From positions 23,394,001-23,458,000 of the forward strand of contig AP031357.1 in assembly GCA_037833965.1 (NCBI GenBank): a stretch of 64,000 nt of DNA, read 5' to 3'. This stretch comes from Marchantia polymorpha subsp. ruderalis. Lineage: Eukaryota > Streptophyta > Marchantiopsida > Marchantiales > Marchantiaceae. How positions within the stretch are numbered: the stretch's first letter is position 1; every line of letters starts with the position of its first letter. The notes under the pieces were generated by a model, which was not told the DNA's origin, did not search any database, and was given only the letters and a program-made list of their open reading frames with translations. The translations under genes and the position numbers were made by a program. Below are positions 1 through 9,577 of the stretch, in pieces.

Positions 1-510
1 ATAGACTGTTATTGTGTTACTGGAATGTTTCTCAGTGAGTCCTTCAGTGCGGACCTGTGTTCTCTGCGCGTTTTGTGAGTTGAGAGTGTTGTTCACCGCG
101 TCTAAGTGACTTCGATCCGAAGTAGGCAGTACAAACCGGGTTTCCTACGCCAGCAGCAAGCTAGCGGAAGTGTTGTAAAAGCCGGAGTTGGGAGTCACTA
201 CCCGCAGCTTCGCTGAGTGTACTCTCGAGAGACTTTTCCCCCCTGAAATCTTGAGTAGAGGTCCTAACGGATCTCTGGGTTGTGTTTCTGTAGTTTCAGG
301 TGTGTGTGTGTGTTACGCTGCACTGTGCGACCTCCGAGTGCGCTCCGAGTGGACACTTGCAGTATTTCTGGGAGTGACAGTCGCCTGAGAATTCAAACTC
401 CTCAATAGTCTGTTAAACGTGACACTTTGTACCCTGTGTGTTCCTCTGTCCCTGTGGGTTCGATCTTTCTACCACTATATTGCAGTTTTAGCCTTTAGTG
501 GGTTATTACA
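1..510 (+). mobile_element. 3' end (R-U5) of an F2-family LTR
   Basis: Sequence enters the window inside a long terminal repeat and ends with ...GGGTTATTACA at 510, the same terminus that other copies here show directly against their target duplications. It matches the right end of the F2 LTR at 57433-57949 closely (same AC/GT-rich tail, same TTTCAG followed by a GT run near 297-311) and differs from the F1 ends. It is read as the 5' LTR of an F2-type element whose leader and gag follow. The rest of the LTR lies outside the window. Confidence 0.8.
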
Positions 511-596
511 TAAGAAGCTGACAACTTCTTTTTGGCGCCGCTGCCGGGGACAGTTGCGTCAACACCGGGGTTTTTACGAGCAGCCATGCTCGGTGA
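511..596 (+). other. Leader with tRNA-Asp-type primer binding site
   Basis: The primer binding site is at 533-550 (TGGCGCCGCTGCCGGGGA). It matches the complement of the 3' end of plant tRNA-Asp except for one base, as recalled from known plant elements. It begins 22 nt after the LTR end, not the usual few bases. A short upstream frame (586-627, 13 codons) overlaps the gag start at 597 and is kept in the other copies. Confidence 0.75.
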
Positions 597-1615
597 ATGT
601 CGACGGGAGCTAGTGGGAGCAACCTAAGTGCGAGAGCTGCCCGCAGGTTCCGACGAGATTCAGAGAAGGCCGTGGAAGAGACACGGCGTCAAAACAAGAA
701 AACACCAAAAAGAGTACCTAAGCCTAGTTCGGCCGACATCCTTGGGGAAACTACCCCCAGTGACTCGGAACCAAACTTGGTGCTTACAGTTCTACTAGAT
801 ATTCCTTGCACGGACTCCCCTCGTGATTTAGAACCGACCGCCCGAGAACCGTCGACAGACACACCGATGGCGGACGGACAAGCCAATGTGCGGCTACCTC
901 AGCCGATTACTAAACATTCCTACCCAAAGTATAAGGGGAGTGGGGATGACGATGATGCAGATTCCTACATCAAGTTGTTTGAATCGGTGTCCATTGCTAA
1001 TCGCGAGATCCAAGACGAGGACCGACTACGGATCTTTCCAAGTCTTCTACGGAAGAAAGCAAGAAGTACAATCACGAGAGCATCGATCCGACTGGGTTGA
1101 CAACATGGGCTCAGCTGAAGGAGAAGTTCCTTTGACGCTTCCGCGAGCTCGGCTACGACAGTCGGGTATTGACAAAGTTGCGTAATCTGCAGCGAGAAAA
1201 GAAGGAGAGTCTGCGTGACTACACTGAGAGATTTCTGGACCTCCTTGACAGAATACCGAAAACAGGACCAGGGTCCCCTTTCTCGGTACAGCAAGCTGTG
1301 GATTGGTACGTGACCGGCTTAACTCGGGAGATGGAGACTTTTTGCCGACGCAGCAAGTGCGATACTATTGAGGATGTGATTGCATCGGCCAAAGCCTTCG
1401 AGACTTCCACTCTCAACCGAAGAGGGAGAGAGAGACGGGAGTCAAAGGAGCGAAAACCGAAGGGAGGGCGAAGACGACGCAGAGGTGCAACTCCGTCATC
1501 GGAAGAACCGTCCTCGGACGAGAACCGTTCCTCATCCGAAGAAGAGGAAACCTCATCATCGGAGGAAGAGAAGAAGAGAAAGAAGCATGGGGCAGCGAAG
1601 AAGAAGGGCACCCGA
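597..1615 (+). pseudogene. gag: gag remnant of the left-hand F2-type element (broken)
   Basis: Retrotransposon Gag, the structural protein that packages element RNA into particles. The start matches the gag start of the full F1 element (30027): MSTG..., then NLSARA. The capsid-like region is recognisable (DDDDADSYIKLFESVSIANR, then RLRIFPSLLR), followed by YVTGL.REMETFCRR and an acidic serine-rich stretch near 1495-1575. It is broken at about two places and its 3' part is inverted (next entry). About 60% similar by eye to the F1 Gag. Confidence 0.8.
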
Positions 1616-1766
1616 CGAGTGACTACGGACAGAGACACTCGGTGTTCGCATGTCCCACCGCTCCGCACGTAGTGCACCACAAGTTCGCCCGCACTCTCCC
1701 GGGTGATTTTCGGCGATCATGGCCGCCTACCACTTGAACTTTGAGGTCGGCGAAGTCCTTCACAAG
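1616..1766 (-). pseudogene. Inverted gag segment (zinc-knuckle part), first half
   Basis: On the minus strand this reads like the part of Gag that should follow on the plus strand: FADLKV.VV...DRRKSP...LWCTTCG.VGHANTEC, a CX2CX4HX4C knuckle, as in the F1 gag at 31120-31250. The segment resumes at 15000-15036 after the F2 solo LTR that split it. Its orientation is opposite to 597-1615, so a local inversion (breakpoints near 1616-1640 and 15036) preceded the LTR insertion. Confidence 0.75.
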
Positions 1767-1964
1767 TGTAATAACCCACTAAAGGCTAAAACTGCAATAT
1801 AGTGGTAGAAAGGTCGAACCCACAGGGACAGAGGAACACACAGGGTACAAAGTGTCACGTTTTAACAGACTATTGAGGAGTTTGAATTCTCAGGCAATTG
1901 TCACTCCCAGAAATACTGCAAGTGTCCACTCGGAGCGCACTCGGAGGTCGCACAGTGCAGCGTA

Positions 1965-1988
1965 ACACACACACACACACACACACAC
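1965..1988. repeat. (AC)12 microsatellite in the F2 LTR U5
   Basis: A pure AC run, the complement of the GT run that follows TTTCAG in the U5 of all F1, F2 and F3 LTRs (for example 299-311, 29690-29707, 36400-36417, 47198-47218). Its length varies between copies. Confidence 0.9.
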
Positions 1989-2583
1989 CTGAAACTACAG
2001 AAACACAACCCAGAGATCCGTTAGGACCTCTACTCAAGATTTCAGGGGGGGAAAGTCTCTCGGGAGTACACTCGGCGAAGCTGCGGGTAGTGACTTCCAA
2101 CTCCGGCTTTTACAACGCTTCCACTAGCTTGCTGCTAGCGTAGGAAACCCGGTTTGGACTGCCTACTTCGGATCGAAGTCACTCATACGCGGTGAACAAC
2201 ACTCTCAACTCACAAAACGCGCAGAGAACACAGGTCCGCACTGAAGGACTCACTGAGAAACATTCCAGTAACACAACAACAGTCTATTGAAGAGTTTGAA
2301 TTCTCAGGCACTTGTCATTCCCAGAAATACTACAGGGGTTACCCTCAAGGCACCTGCTGCAGCGTAACCTGAATTTACAACCAAGGCTTACACGAAGTAG
2401 CAAAACTTCACTTTGGCATTCAGGGGAAAAATCCCAAGGGAGTACAATCAGAAAGGAACACTCGAAGGTGTAGGAGCGAAACTGTTCAAGTATCTAACTA
2501 GTCACTGGCTCTGAGCATCGGCAGTCACCCGCAGGTGCAGTTCCGAACTACTCAAGTCTCTAACCAATGTACTAGCTCTGAAC

Positions 2584-3444
2584 TGTAAGACTGGGTGTTG
2601 CACATATGTACTAAGTCTTAAAAGTGGTCAAGGGAATAAGGATGATTAGCCAAGGCATAGCTAAGACTAGCTAGTTATGACTAAACTAGTTAGTTATAAC
2701 TAAGTTTATCTAGTCATGACTAAGTTTAGCTACAATCTCTATAGTTGGCGGAATAATTAGCGGAGTTCTAGAAGAATGGAGTGAGCACTTCTATTTTGTC
2801 TTTCACAAGGAATGAGCACTTCTATTTTGTCTCATACAAAAGTTCTAGATTCCAAGGGATTAGATATTTGACTAGAAGCTTGGATTTGATTGGTTTGACT
2901 AAATGTATGAAAGATGATTGGCTAGACTAAGTCTAATGTTGACTTAGTGGCTAGGAAGCTTGTAGAAGTTTAAAAGCTTCCAATGGCATGTCGCCACCTC
3001 AACCTTGGATTCCGGAAGCTTCTAGAAGGTTTAGGTAGGCCAATGGCATGTTGCCACGTAGAGAAGGTTAGTCAAACTTACCTAGGTAAAAGTAAGTTAG
3101 GAGAAATTACCACATGTTACTATGGTAACTTCTCAAGTAGTATAAATAGAGAGGTAGAGTAGCACCTCTCAAGCAAGTTTGGAGAGTCATGTGTGAGGAC
3201 TTGTTTCAATAATGAAGGAGTGAAGTTTTCGAGTATCTTGGAGTATCGACGTGTGTTTGCGTTTATGTGAAGAGGGTGATGTGAGGAGAGTTTGTGTGTG
3301 TGAGTTGGAGTGATACATGAGAGTTTGTGAGAGAAGGTGTTTGTGACATGAGTGAGAGTATGAATCCTAGTCTTCTAGAACCATGATGCGCTACCACAAA
3401 GCCATCAGAGGTAGACCTGAGTGAGAGTCAGCCCGGAGGTTGCA
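2584..3444 (+). repeat. F4 5' LTR
   Basis: Begins TGTAAGACTGGG and ends GGAGGTTGCA. A TATA box (TATAAATA) is at 3141-3148, 303 bp before the LTR end. CAATAATGAA near 3207 could serve 3' end formation. The upstream half is rich in short ACTAGTTAG/TAGTCATGACTAAG repeats (about 2655-2735), and a 26-bp motif around GAGCACTTCTATTTTGTCT is tandemly doubled at about 2783-2830. Confidence 0.95.
3141..3148 (+). promoter_or_regulatory. TATA box of the F4 5' LTR
   Basis: TATAAATA in an otherwise mixed context, repeated at 10135-10142 in the 3' LTR. It is the best candidate for the Pol II promoter that makes the genomic RNA. Confidence 0.6.
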
Positions 3445-4121
3445 TTTTTGGTTCCGTTGCCGGGACCTCAATCTAGAAGGCGGAATGTTTAGGATTCGAT
3501 TTCTAGCTCGAGAGAAAGTATCCATGAGGGATCACTTGGTGTTAACATTGGGGAATGAAAGAGCGGAGAGTGTGCTTGAGAGCGAAATTCCCTTTGTTTA
3601 TCCCATAGTCTCATATGATAGCCTAGAAGTGATTTTGTATGTTTTGTTCACGTAAACATGTCTTTTTGAGAGAAAAGTGATTTTAGACACCGAAGAAGTA
3701 TTTTTGAAGTTTTTCTTCAAAGTTTTTATTGATTTTAGATTGGAAGATAGAGAACGTTTACGTTTTTGTTTTAGGTCTAGAGCATGTGTAAACAAAAAGA
3801 TATGAGAGTTAGAAGTTGAGGGGTTTTCACGGGTATCAAAAGTCTGCTCTCTGGAAAGTTTGTACAGAGTTGATTACTTTTTCTGTATTTCAATTTAGGC
3901 TTTGAAACTTCGTACGAGTGTGTATTAGAAGATAAGCTACGTTTGAGTCAAAATTTCACTGAGAGATCACGTCTAGAGACAAAGTTATTATGATTTGAAG
4001 TTGAGGGGGTACAAAAGCAAGATAACAAAGCAAAAGTTTTTGATTTCTTCATTCACAGTTTTCGTCAAGTAGATAGCGTTTCTGGGAGAGATCTTTTGAG
4101 TGGTTTCTGTCTTATGGGAAA
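3445..4121 (+). other. F4 leader with primer site and a small reading frame
   Basis: The primer binding site is at 3449-3466 (TGGTTCCGTTGCCGGGAC), four bases after the LTR. It resembles the tRNA-Asp site but with mismatches, so the primer tRNA is uncertain. A small frame at 3487-3655 (56 codons, MFRIRFLARE...) has a core ESEIPFVYPIVSYDSLEV that resembles a second small frame at 4568-4732. The rest (3656-4121) shows nothing I recognise. Confidence 0.6.
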
Positions 4122-4565
4122 ATGAGTGAACAAGAAGGTTGGAAGATTAGGTTATCCAAAGTACCTCAAGGCTTGGATGTTATAGTGTCTTTAGACTCCA
4201 ATACAAGAGAATTCAAGGTAGAGTTTGAAGAAAGAGTAGTGAGTCAATCTCCAAGAGTCAAACGTGAAACTTGTTTTTATTGTGGAGAGGAGGGCCATAA
4301 GGTTGTCAATTGTTCCCTACGGAACAAAGATAGAAGATTGAGGAGCAAGAGGAACTTGGGAGATTTGAAACTTCACTTGGGACCATCATCGCCACATGAA
4401 TCCCAAAGCACGACCTTCTGTGACAATTGCGGAGTGATTGGGCTACCAGCGGGACACGAATGCAGCGGAGTGAAGGCACTTCTGGAATCACTTGTGAAAG
4501 GGTTTGACGGCAAGCTAAGTGCTGAAACAGAGAAAGTGACCTCAGCGGGTTCAAGCTCCAACTGA
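4122..4565 (+). CDS. F4 small zinc-knuckle protein upstream of gag-pol
   Basis: A 147-codon frame starting MSEQEGWKIRLSKVPQGL. At residues ~48-61 it has a classical retroviral-type zinc knuckle (CFYCGEEGHKVVNC, CX2CX4HX4C). At ~102-115 there is a second cysteine/histidine cluster (CDNCGVIGLPAGHEC). Such knuckles bind nucleic acid. The main F4 polyprotein carries its own, unusual knuckle, so this could be a separate nucleocapsid-like or regulatory protein, or a displaced part of Gag. It lies after a 0.68-kb leader and before the main frame, on the same strand. I do not know a named family for it. Confidence 0.55.
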   Translation: MSEQEGWKIRLSKVPQGLDVIVSLDSNTREFKVEFEERVVSQSPRVKRETCFYCGEEGHKVVNCSLRNKDRRLRSKRNLGDLKLHLGPSSPHESQSTTFCDNCGVIGLPAGHECSGVKALLESLVKGFDGKLSAETEKVTSAGSSSN

Positions 4566-4567
4566 AG

Positions 4568-4732
4568 ATGGAGATCATCATTCGAATGATGGAGAAGATG
4601 ATGATGAGGGTAAGACTCATCGTATGCCTAGGAGAGGAGAGAGCTTTGGCTATCTTGGAACAACCAATTCCTTTTGTGTTTCCTTTGATGAATTACTCAA
4701 GGATGGAGTTAGTGTTGTTTATATTGTATTAG
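4568..4732 (+). CDS. F4 short frame resembling the leader frame at 3487-3655
   Basis: A 54-codon frame starting two bases after the preceding stop (MEIIIRMMEK...). Its second half, ERALAILEQPIPFVFPLMNY and on, aligns without gaps with ERAESVLESEIPFVYPIVSY in the leader frame; both continue with a short hydrophobic tail. The same nucleotides are also open in another frame (acidic, then SFGYLGTTNSF..DELLKDG), so the coding frame is uncertain. Function unknown. Confidence 0.35.
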   Translation: MEIIIRMMEKMMMRVRLIVCLGEERALAILEQPIPFVFPLMNYSRMELVLFILY

Positions 4733-4781
4733 GAAGCCCCATATAAATTTCCAATAAAAATAAAAATAAAAAAAAAATTAG
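4733..4781 (+). other. A-rich spacer before the F4 gag-pol start
   Basis: Contains an A/T-rich run (about 4751-4776, AATAAAAATAAAAATAAAA). No gene seen. Confidence 0.5.
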
Positions 4782-7700
4782 TTGGAAATGGGGAAGCTTC
4801 CGGTATTTTATGGGAGGGAGAATGAGGATGTAGAAGCTTTTGTTAGGGACTTCAAGAGGGCTTGCATAGGAAACAATGAGAGGAAGAAGGACGAGTGGGC
4901 TATGCTTTTGCCGGATTTCTTGGAGGATTCTGCTCTCAAGTGGTACAAGGAGTACAAGAGGGAGCATTCGGAGGACGACACGTGGGAGACATTAACGGAG
5001 AACCTGATCGAAAACTTTCTTCCCAGTGAAAGTTATGAAAAGTTGATGTGTGAGGTCACCTTCTTGAAACAAGGAGAGAACGAGAAGGTGAGGACCTATG
5101 TGGAGAGAACCGAGAAGTTGGAATCTAGATTCCACGTGGTGTTGAGGAAGGGCGGAGACAAAGTGGATGCTACAATGGTGGGGATAAGGGCGATGCTCAT
5201 GAAGAACTTCGTTGGAGGTTTGAGACCTGAGATTCGAAGTAAGGTGAGATACGAGAAGCCCTCTTCTAAGGCTGAAGCCATTCGAATTGCTATTAGAATG
5301 GAGGAGAGCTTAGAAGATGATGATTCTAGCTTGGTGGCTAGAGAAGTAGCTCCACCAGTTGTAGGAAGGTCCATTGTTTCAAACCCTTCTACTTCATCCA
5401 CGATAGCGAATCCTAGTGTGGATTTTCAAAATGAATTGAAATCTATCACGGAGACTCTAGCAGATCTCAAGATCAATGTAGTACAGTTGTGGGAGAAGAG
5501 GAATCAGAACGTAGGAGGAGGCTCTAGGGGGTATGGAAATTATCCTCCAAGAGGAAATCCACCTTCAGGAAACTTTGCGGTTTCTTGCTTTTCTTGTGGA
5601 GGTCCTCATTTCCAGAGGAATTGTCCTAACCCTCGACAACATGATGGAGTTCGGCACAACAACAATGCACCGGCCACGCAACAAGCCAAGGATAAGGGAG
5701 TAGCATCCATTGATGTATTTCCTCATCAATGCACTTTTGAGAAAGGGGAGAGCTCAAAATCGAAAGTGGATATCCTTGCTCATGAGAAGAAGCGTGCCCG
5801 ATTTGCGGACGAGTCGATTTTCATGGAGGACACGCCAAGTCGAAGTACACGGTCAAGTGGAGTGAGTCAACCAAGAGTACCAAGGAAGAAGTTGGGCATG
5901 GATGACTTTTCCATTTCATCTTCTCAAGCTAAGTATGACGTGGTGGAGGATGTAGGAAATCAGAAGGCCAATATAACAGTTGGTCAGCTGATTGCCTTGA
6001 ATCCAGCCATTCGGAAGGAGTTAAGAGGAGGTCTTATCTCCACAAGGACCAAGAAGCGGAAATCTAAGGGGAAGGCTCACATGACCAATGTGGGAGTTGG
6101 GGTGGTGGATGCGGCTGCTTCGGAGGTATGTACACATGCTTCAAAGATCGAAGTGAGGATCAATGGACATGATGTATCAGATGTGTTGGTTGATGGTGGA
6201 TCGGCTGTGAATGCCATGTCTGAGAGGTTGATGCAGAAGTTGGGTATGCAACCTTCTAGACCTTCTAGCATAATTGTTGGTATGGCCAACAAACAGAAGG
6301 TAAGACCACTGGGGGTGGTAGACAAAGTTGTGGTTAGTGTGAGGGGAGTGCAAACTTTGCTTTCCTTCCAAATTCTCAAGGAAGCTAGCTACGACTTGCT
6401 GTTGGGACGTCCTTGGTTGAGGGCGGTAAGGACTACGGACCGATGGCACAAGGGCTATTTGAGGATAGGCCCAAAGAACCATCGAGTTAAGGTTCCTTTG
6501 ACGAGAGGAGGGGAATCCACCACTGACTCAGATAGACCAACTGACGAGTATTGGGAATCTGAGAGTGAAGAGAGTGGTAGCTTTTCAGAAGTTGACACAG
6601 ACATCTCAACTTCTGATCAAGAAACATCATCAGAGTACTCTTCTGATGATAATGTTCAAGTACAAGTCATTGCTGCCATGGAGTTGTTGCCTAGGCCTGG
6701 AGTGAAGAAAGATCCTGACAAAGTGGAGATGAGCGAAGAGGAGGTGTGTCGACGACTGTCCACTCTCAGGTTTGGTCCCAAGGTTACCAAGGAGGAAAAG
6801 GCAAAGTTTCTGGATATATTTCGCAAATATATTCATGTTTTTGCCTTTAGTTACAAGGATCTTAAGCATGTGACGTTGGAGACTCATCGCATCGAGTTGG
6901 AGGAGAAAGCTCGTCCTATTCGGCAAAAGCAACGCCGAATAAATCCACCTACGGCTCTTGTGGTGAAGGAGGAGATCGACAAGCTCAAGGAGGCTGGCTT
7001 CATCTACGAGGTAGAAAATTCTGAATGGGTGTCTCCAATTGTGATAGTGAAGAAGAAGAATGGTAAGCTACGAGTGTGCGTAGATTACAAAAAGTTGAAT
7101 GCTGTCACAAAGAAAGACTACTATCCCTTGCCTTTCATAGATGAGATTCTAGAGGAGGTTGCTGGTCATGAGTGGTATAGTTTTGGAGATGGTTATAGTG
7201 GCTATAACCAAATCCAAATTGCCTTAGAAGACCAACTCAAAACAACTTTTACCACTCCATGGGGAACCTTCGCTTTTAGAGTGATGCCGTTTGGTCTATG
7301 TAATGCTCCTGCCACTTTTCAAAGGTTCATGAATAGAGTGTTTGAACCTTTCATTGGAAAGTTTGTAAGGGATTTCATAGATGATTTTTGTGTTTACGGG
7401 AGGAAAGCGGATCATTTTGATCATTTGATCAAAATACTTCAACGGCTGGAGGAAGCTAAGGCTTCACTCAATCCAGAAAAATGCATTTTTGGATGTGAGG
7501 AAGGCCTATTGTTGGGGCATATCATCTCCAAGAATGGTATAGCGGTGGACCCAGAGAAGGTGACACGGATCATGGAGTTACCTTTTCCGGCGACTTTAAC
7601 CAAGTTGAGGCAATTCCTTGGTATGGTGGGGTACTATCGACGGTTCATCTTGTCCTTCTCCAACAAAGCTCATGCCTTGACGAATTACATGAAGAAGGGA

Positions 7701-9554
7701 GTGGAGTACGAACTCATTTTCAAGGATGAAGCTGCAAAGACGGCGTTCGAAGTTCTCAAGAAGGCGTTGGTGACGGCTCCAATTTTGGCGAAACCGGATT
7801 GGGGTAAACCTTTCATTCTCTACACAGATGCATCAAATATTGCTGTAGGATGCACCTTGAGTCAATTAGATGATGAAAAGCATGATCATCCAATTGCCTA
7901 TGCTAGTAGACAAATGGTTCAAGCGGAGAAGAATTACTCAGTGACAGAGAGAGAGGCCTTAGCTGTAATCTTCTCACTTAAGAAGTTTCGACATTATTTG
8001 TTGGGTGGGAGATTCACTATAGTGACTGATCATAAGGCTTTGAAATACATTTTCAACAAGCCTAATGCTGAAGGGAGGATAGCTAGATGGAAGCTACTAC
8101 TAGCAGAGTTTGATTATACCATTGAGGATAGACCTGGAAAGAAGCATGCTAATGCGGATTTGATGTCGAGAGCATATGATGATGGAGGAGATCAGTCAGT
8201 AGATGACACCTTTCCGGATGAGGACTTGCTAGTCATGGACACGGTGACAACAGTACCGGAGGAGTACAAGGAAATTTGGGATTTCATCTCTAGAGGAGAG
8301 TTTCCTCAAGGAATGCATCAAAGGGAGAAAAATGCATTAGTGAAGAGATGTCAACCTTATATGATCATGGAGAAGGTACTTTTTCATCAAGGAGCTGACG
8401 GACTTCTACGAAGGGCGGTTGGGAGAGGAGAGGCACTACAACTCATGAAGGAGTTTCATGATGGTGCAGTATGTGGAGGACATTTTGCGGGGAAGGTAAC
8501 TGCCTTCAAAATTCTTGATGCTGGTTATCATTGGAAGGGTATTTTTAAGGATTGTGTGGAATATTGCAAAAGTTGTGATGTGTGTCAAGCTTTTGCTAAA
8601 AAGTCCATGAAAACCCCTCCTATGATTTCTGTACCAGTGTTAGGTCCTTTTGAAAAGTGGGGAATAGATTTTGTAGGTCCTTTGAATCTTACTCCTCGAG
8701 GGAATAAGTTCATTGTGATAGCTACAGATTATCTTACGAAGTGGGTAGAGGCAAGACCACTTAAATCTACTAATGAGAAGGAGGTTGGTAGATTTTTATA
8801 TGAGAGAATCATTACTCGATTTGGTTGTCCATTGGAGTTAGTATCAGATAGAGGAGGAGAATTTGTGGGAAGTATGATTCAAGCCATGTTGGAGCACTTT
8901 TCCATCAAGGCTCGAGTGACCACTTCCTACAAACCTAACGCTAATGGGTTGGCGGAGCGGACCAACTACACTTTGTGTATGATGTTGGCCAAGGATGCAG
9001 ACATGGACGGGAGTAAACACAATTGGGACAAGAGGCTCCATGCTATCTTATGGGAGTATCGCACAACATGGAAGACATCTACTGGATACTCACCTTTTCG
9101 GATGGTGTATGGAGTTGAGTCAAAACTTCCCATACAGTTTGACTTGACAACATTCACAACAATCCAGCAAAGGTTGAAGAAATCAAATGGAGCAGAAGCC
9201 ATCAAGTCTCGCCAACAACAATTGATGGAGTTGGAGGAAGCTCGAGCACTAGCCATGGTACGAGTGGAGCGGGCTCAACAGTTGCAGAAGAAGTATCACG
9301 ACAAACGAAGTGGAAACCAGAACTTGAAACCGTTCAAGGAAGGTGATTGGGTGATGCTCTTTGATGCAATTAGATACAAGAGAGCTAGGAAAAAGTTTCT
9401 TCCTAAGTATTTTGGACCTTTCATAGTTGAGAAGGTGTGGGGAAATTTCACTTATGACATCAAGGAGTTAGGAGGACGTCACTTCGATCGAGTCAACCAC
9501 GACAAGTTGAAGTTATTCCATCGAAGATCAGATTCTTTCACTCCGAGGGCGTAG
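4782..9554 (+). CDS. gag-pol: F4 Gag-Pol polyprotein (Ty3/gypsy order)
   Basis: One 1590-residue frame. Gag capsid-like region ~5-120 (FYGRENEDVEAFVRDFKRAC, ALKWYKEY). Zinc knuckle ~268-280 (CFSCGGPHFQRNC), with three instead of four residues before His. Aspartic protease ~450-560 with LVDGGSAVN (Asp-Gly-Gly in place of Asp-Ser/Thr-Gly, also known from plant Athila/Tat elements) and LLGRPWL. Reverse transcriptase ~730-905 with VDYKKLN, MPFGLCNAPATFQR and the catalytic FIDDF at ~864. RNase H ~1010-1130 (LYTDASN, TDHKALKY). Integrase: zinc finger ~1225-1270 (HDGAVCGGH...CKSCDVC), core with WGIDFVGP, SDRGGEF and NGLAERT supplying the D,D,E triad. It ends about 20 residues after KLKLFHRR, with no chromodomain. 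Integrase downstream of RNase H places it in Ty3/gypsy (Metaviridae). Gag and Pol share one frame, so no frameshift is needed. Confidence 0.95.
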   Translation: MEMGKLPVFYGRENEDVEAFVRDFKRACIGNNERKKDEWAMLLPDFLEDSALKWYKEYKREHSEDDTWETLTENLIENFLPSESYEKLMCEVTFLKQGENEKVRTYVERTEKLESRFHVVLRKGGDKVDATMVGIRAMLMKNFVGGLRPEIRSKVRYEKPSSKAEAIRIAIRMEESLEDDDSSLVAREVAPPVVGRSIVSNPSTSSTIANPSVDFQNELKSITETLADLKINVVQLWEKRNQNVGGGSRGYGNYPPRGNPPSGNFAVSCFSCGGPHFQRNCPNPRQHDGVRHNNNAPATQQAKDKGVASIDVFPHQCTFEKGESSKSKVDILAHEKKRARFADESIFMEDTPSRSTRSSGVSQPRVPRKKLGMDDFSISSSQAKYDVVEDVGNQKANITVGQLIALNPAIRKELRGGLISTRTKKRKSKGKAHMTNVGVGVVDAAASEVCTHASKIEVRINGHDVSDVLVDGGSAVNAMSERLMQKLGMQPSRPSSIIVGMANKQKVRPLGVVDKVVVSVRGVQTLLSFQILKEASYDLLLGRPWLRAVRTTDRWHKGYLRIGPKNHRVKVPLTRGGESTTDSDRPTDEYWESESEESGSFSEVDTDISTSDQETSSEYSSDDNVQVQVIAAMELLPRPGVKKDPDKVEMSEEEVCRRLSTLRFGPKVTKEEKAKFLDIFRKYIHVFAFSYKDLKHVTLETHRIELEEKARPIRQKQRRINPPTALVVKEEIDKLKEAGFIYEVENSEWVSPIVIVKKKNGKLRVCVDYKKLNAVTKKDYYPLPFIDEILEEVAGHEWYSFGDGYSGYNQIQIALEDQLKTTFTTPWGTFAFRVMPFGLCNAPATFQRFMNRVFEPFIGKFVRDFIDDFCVYGRKADHFDHLIKILQRLEEAKASLNPEKCIFGCEEGLLLGHIISKNGIAVDPEKVTRIMELPFPATLTKLRQFLGMVGYYRRFILSFSNKAHALTNYMKKGVEYELIFKDEAAKTAFEVLKKALVTAPILAKPDWGKPFILYTDASNIAVGCTLSQLDDEKHDHPIAYASRQMVQAEKNYSVTEREALAVIFSLKKFRHYLLGGRFTIVTDHKALKYIFNKPNAEGRIARWKLLLAEFDYTIEDRPGKKHANADLMSRAYDDGGDQSVDDTFPDEDLLVMDTVTTVPEEYKEIWDFISRGEFPQGMHQREKNALVKRCQPYMIMEKVLFHQGADGLLRRAVGRGEALQLMKEFHDGAVCGGHFAGKVTAFKILDAGYHWKGIFKDCVEYCKSCDVCQAFAKKSMKTPPMISVPVLGPFEKWGIDFVGPLNLTPRGNKFIVIATDYLTKWVEARPLKSTNEKEVGRFLYERIITRFGCPLELVSDRGGEFVGSMIQAMLEHFSIKARVTTSYKPNANGLAERTNYTLCMMLAKDADMDGSKHNWDKRLHAILWEYRTTWKTSTGYSPFRMVYGVESKLPIQFDLTTFTTIQQRLKKSNGAEAIKSRQQQLMELEEARALAMVRVERAQQLQKKYHDKRSGNQNLKPFKEGDWVMLFDAIRYKRARKKFLPKYFGPFIVEKVWGNFTYDIKELGGRHFDRVNHDKLKLFHRRSDSFTPRA

Positions 9555-9577
9555 TGAAATCTTGGTCCGGGGGTAAA
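9555..9577 (+). promoter_or_regulatory. F4 3' spacer with weak polypurine tract
   Basis: 23 bases between the polyprotein stop and the 3' LTR. GGTCCGGGGGTAAA directly before the LTR is the expected plus-strand primer position. It is interrupted by pyrimidines, so this is a poor polypurine tract compared with the F1 tract GAGGAGGGGGGCA. Confidence 0.5.

Noticed and set aside
533-550. tRNA gene
   Set aside because: Only an 18-base primer-site match to a tRNA 3' end; no cloverleaf here or anywhere else that I could see.
9555-9577. Chromodomain or extra gene after the F4 integrase
   Set aside because: Only 23 bases separate the polyprotein stop from the LTR, and the C-terminus shows no chromodomain pattern.
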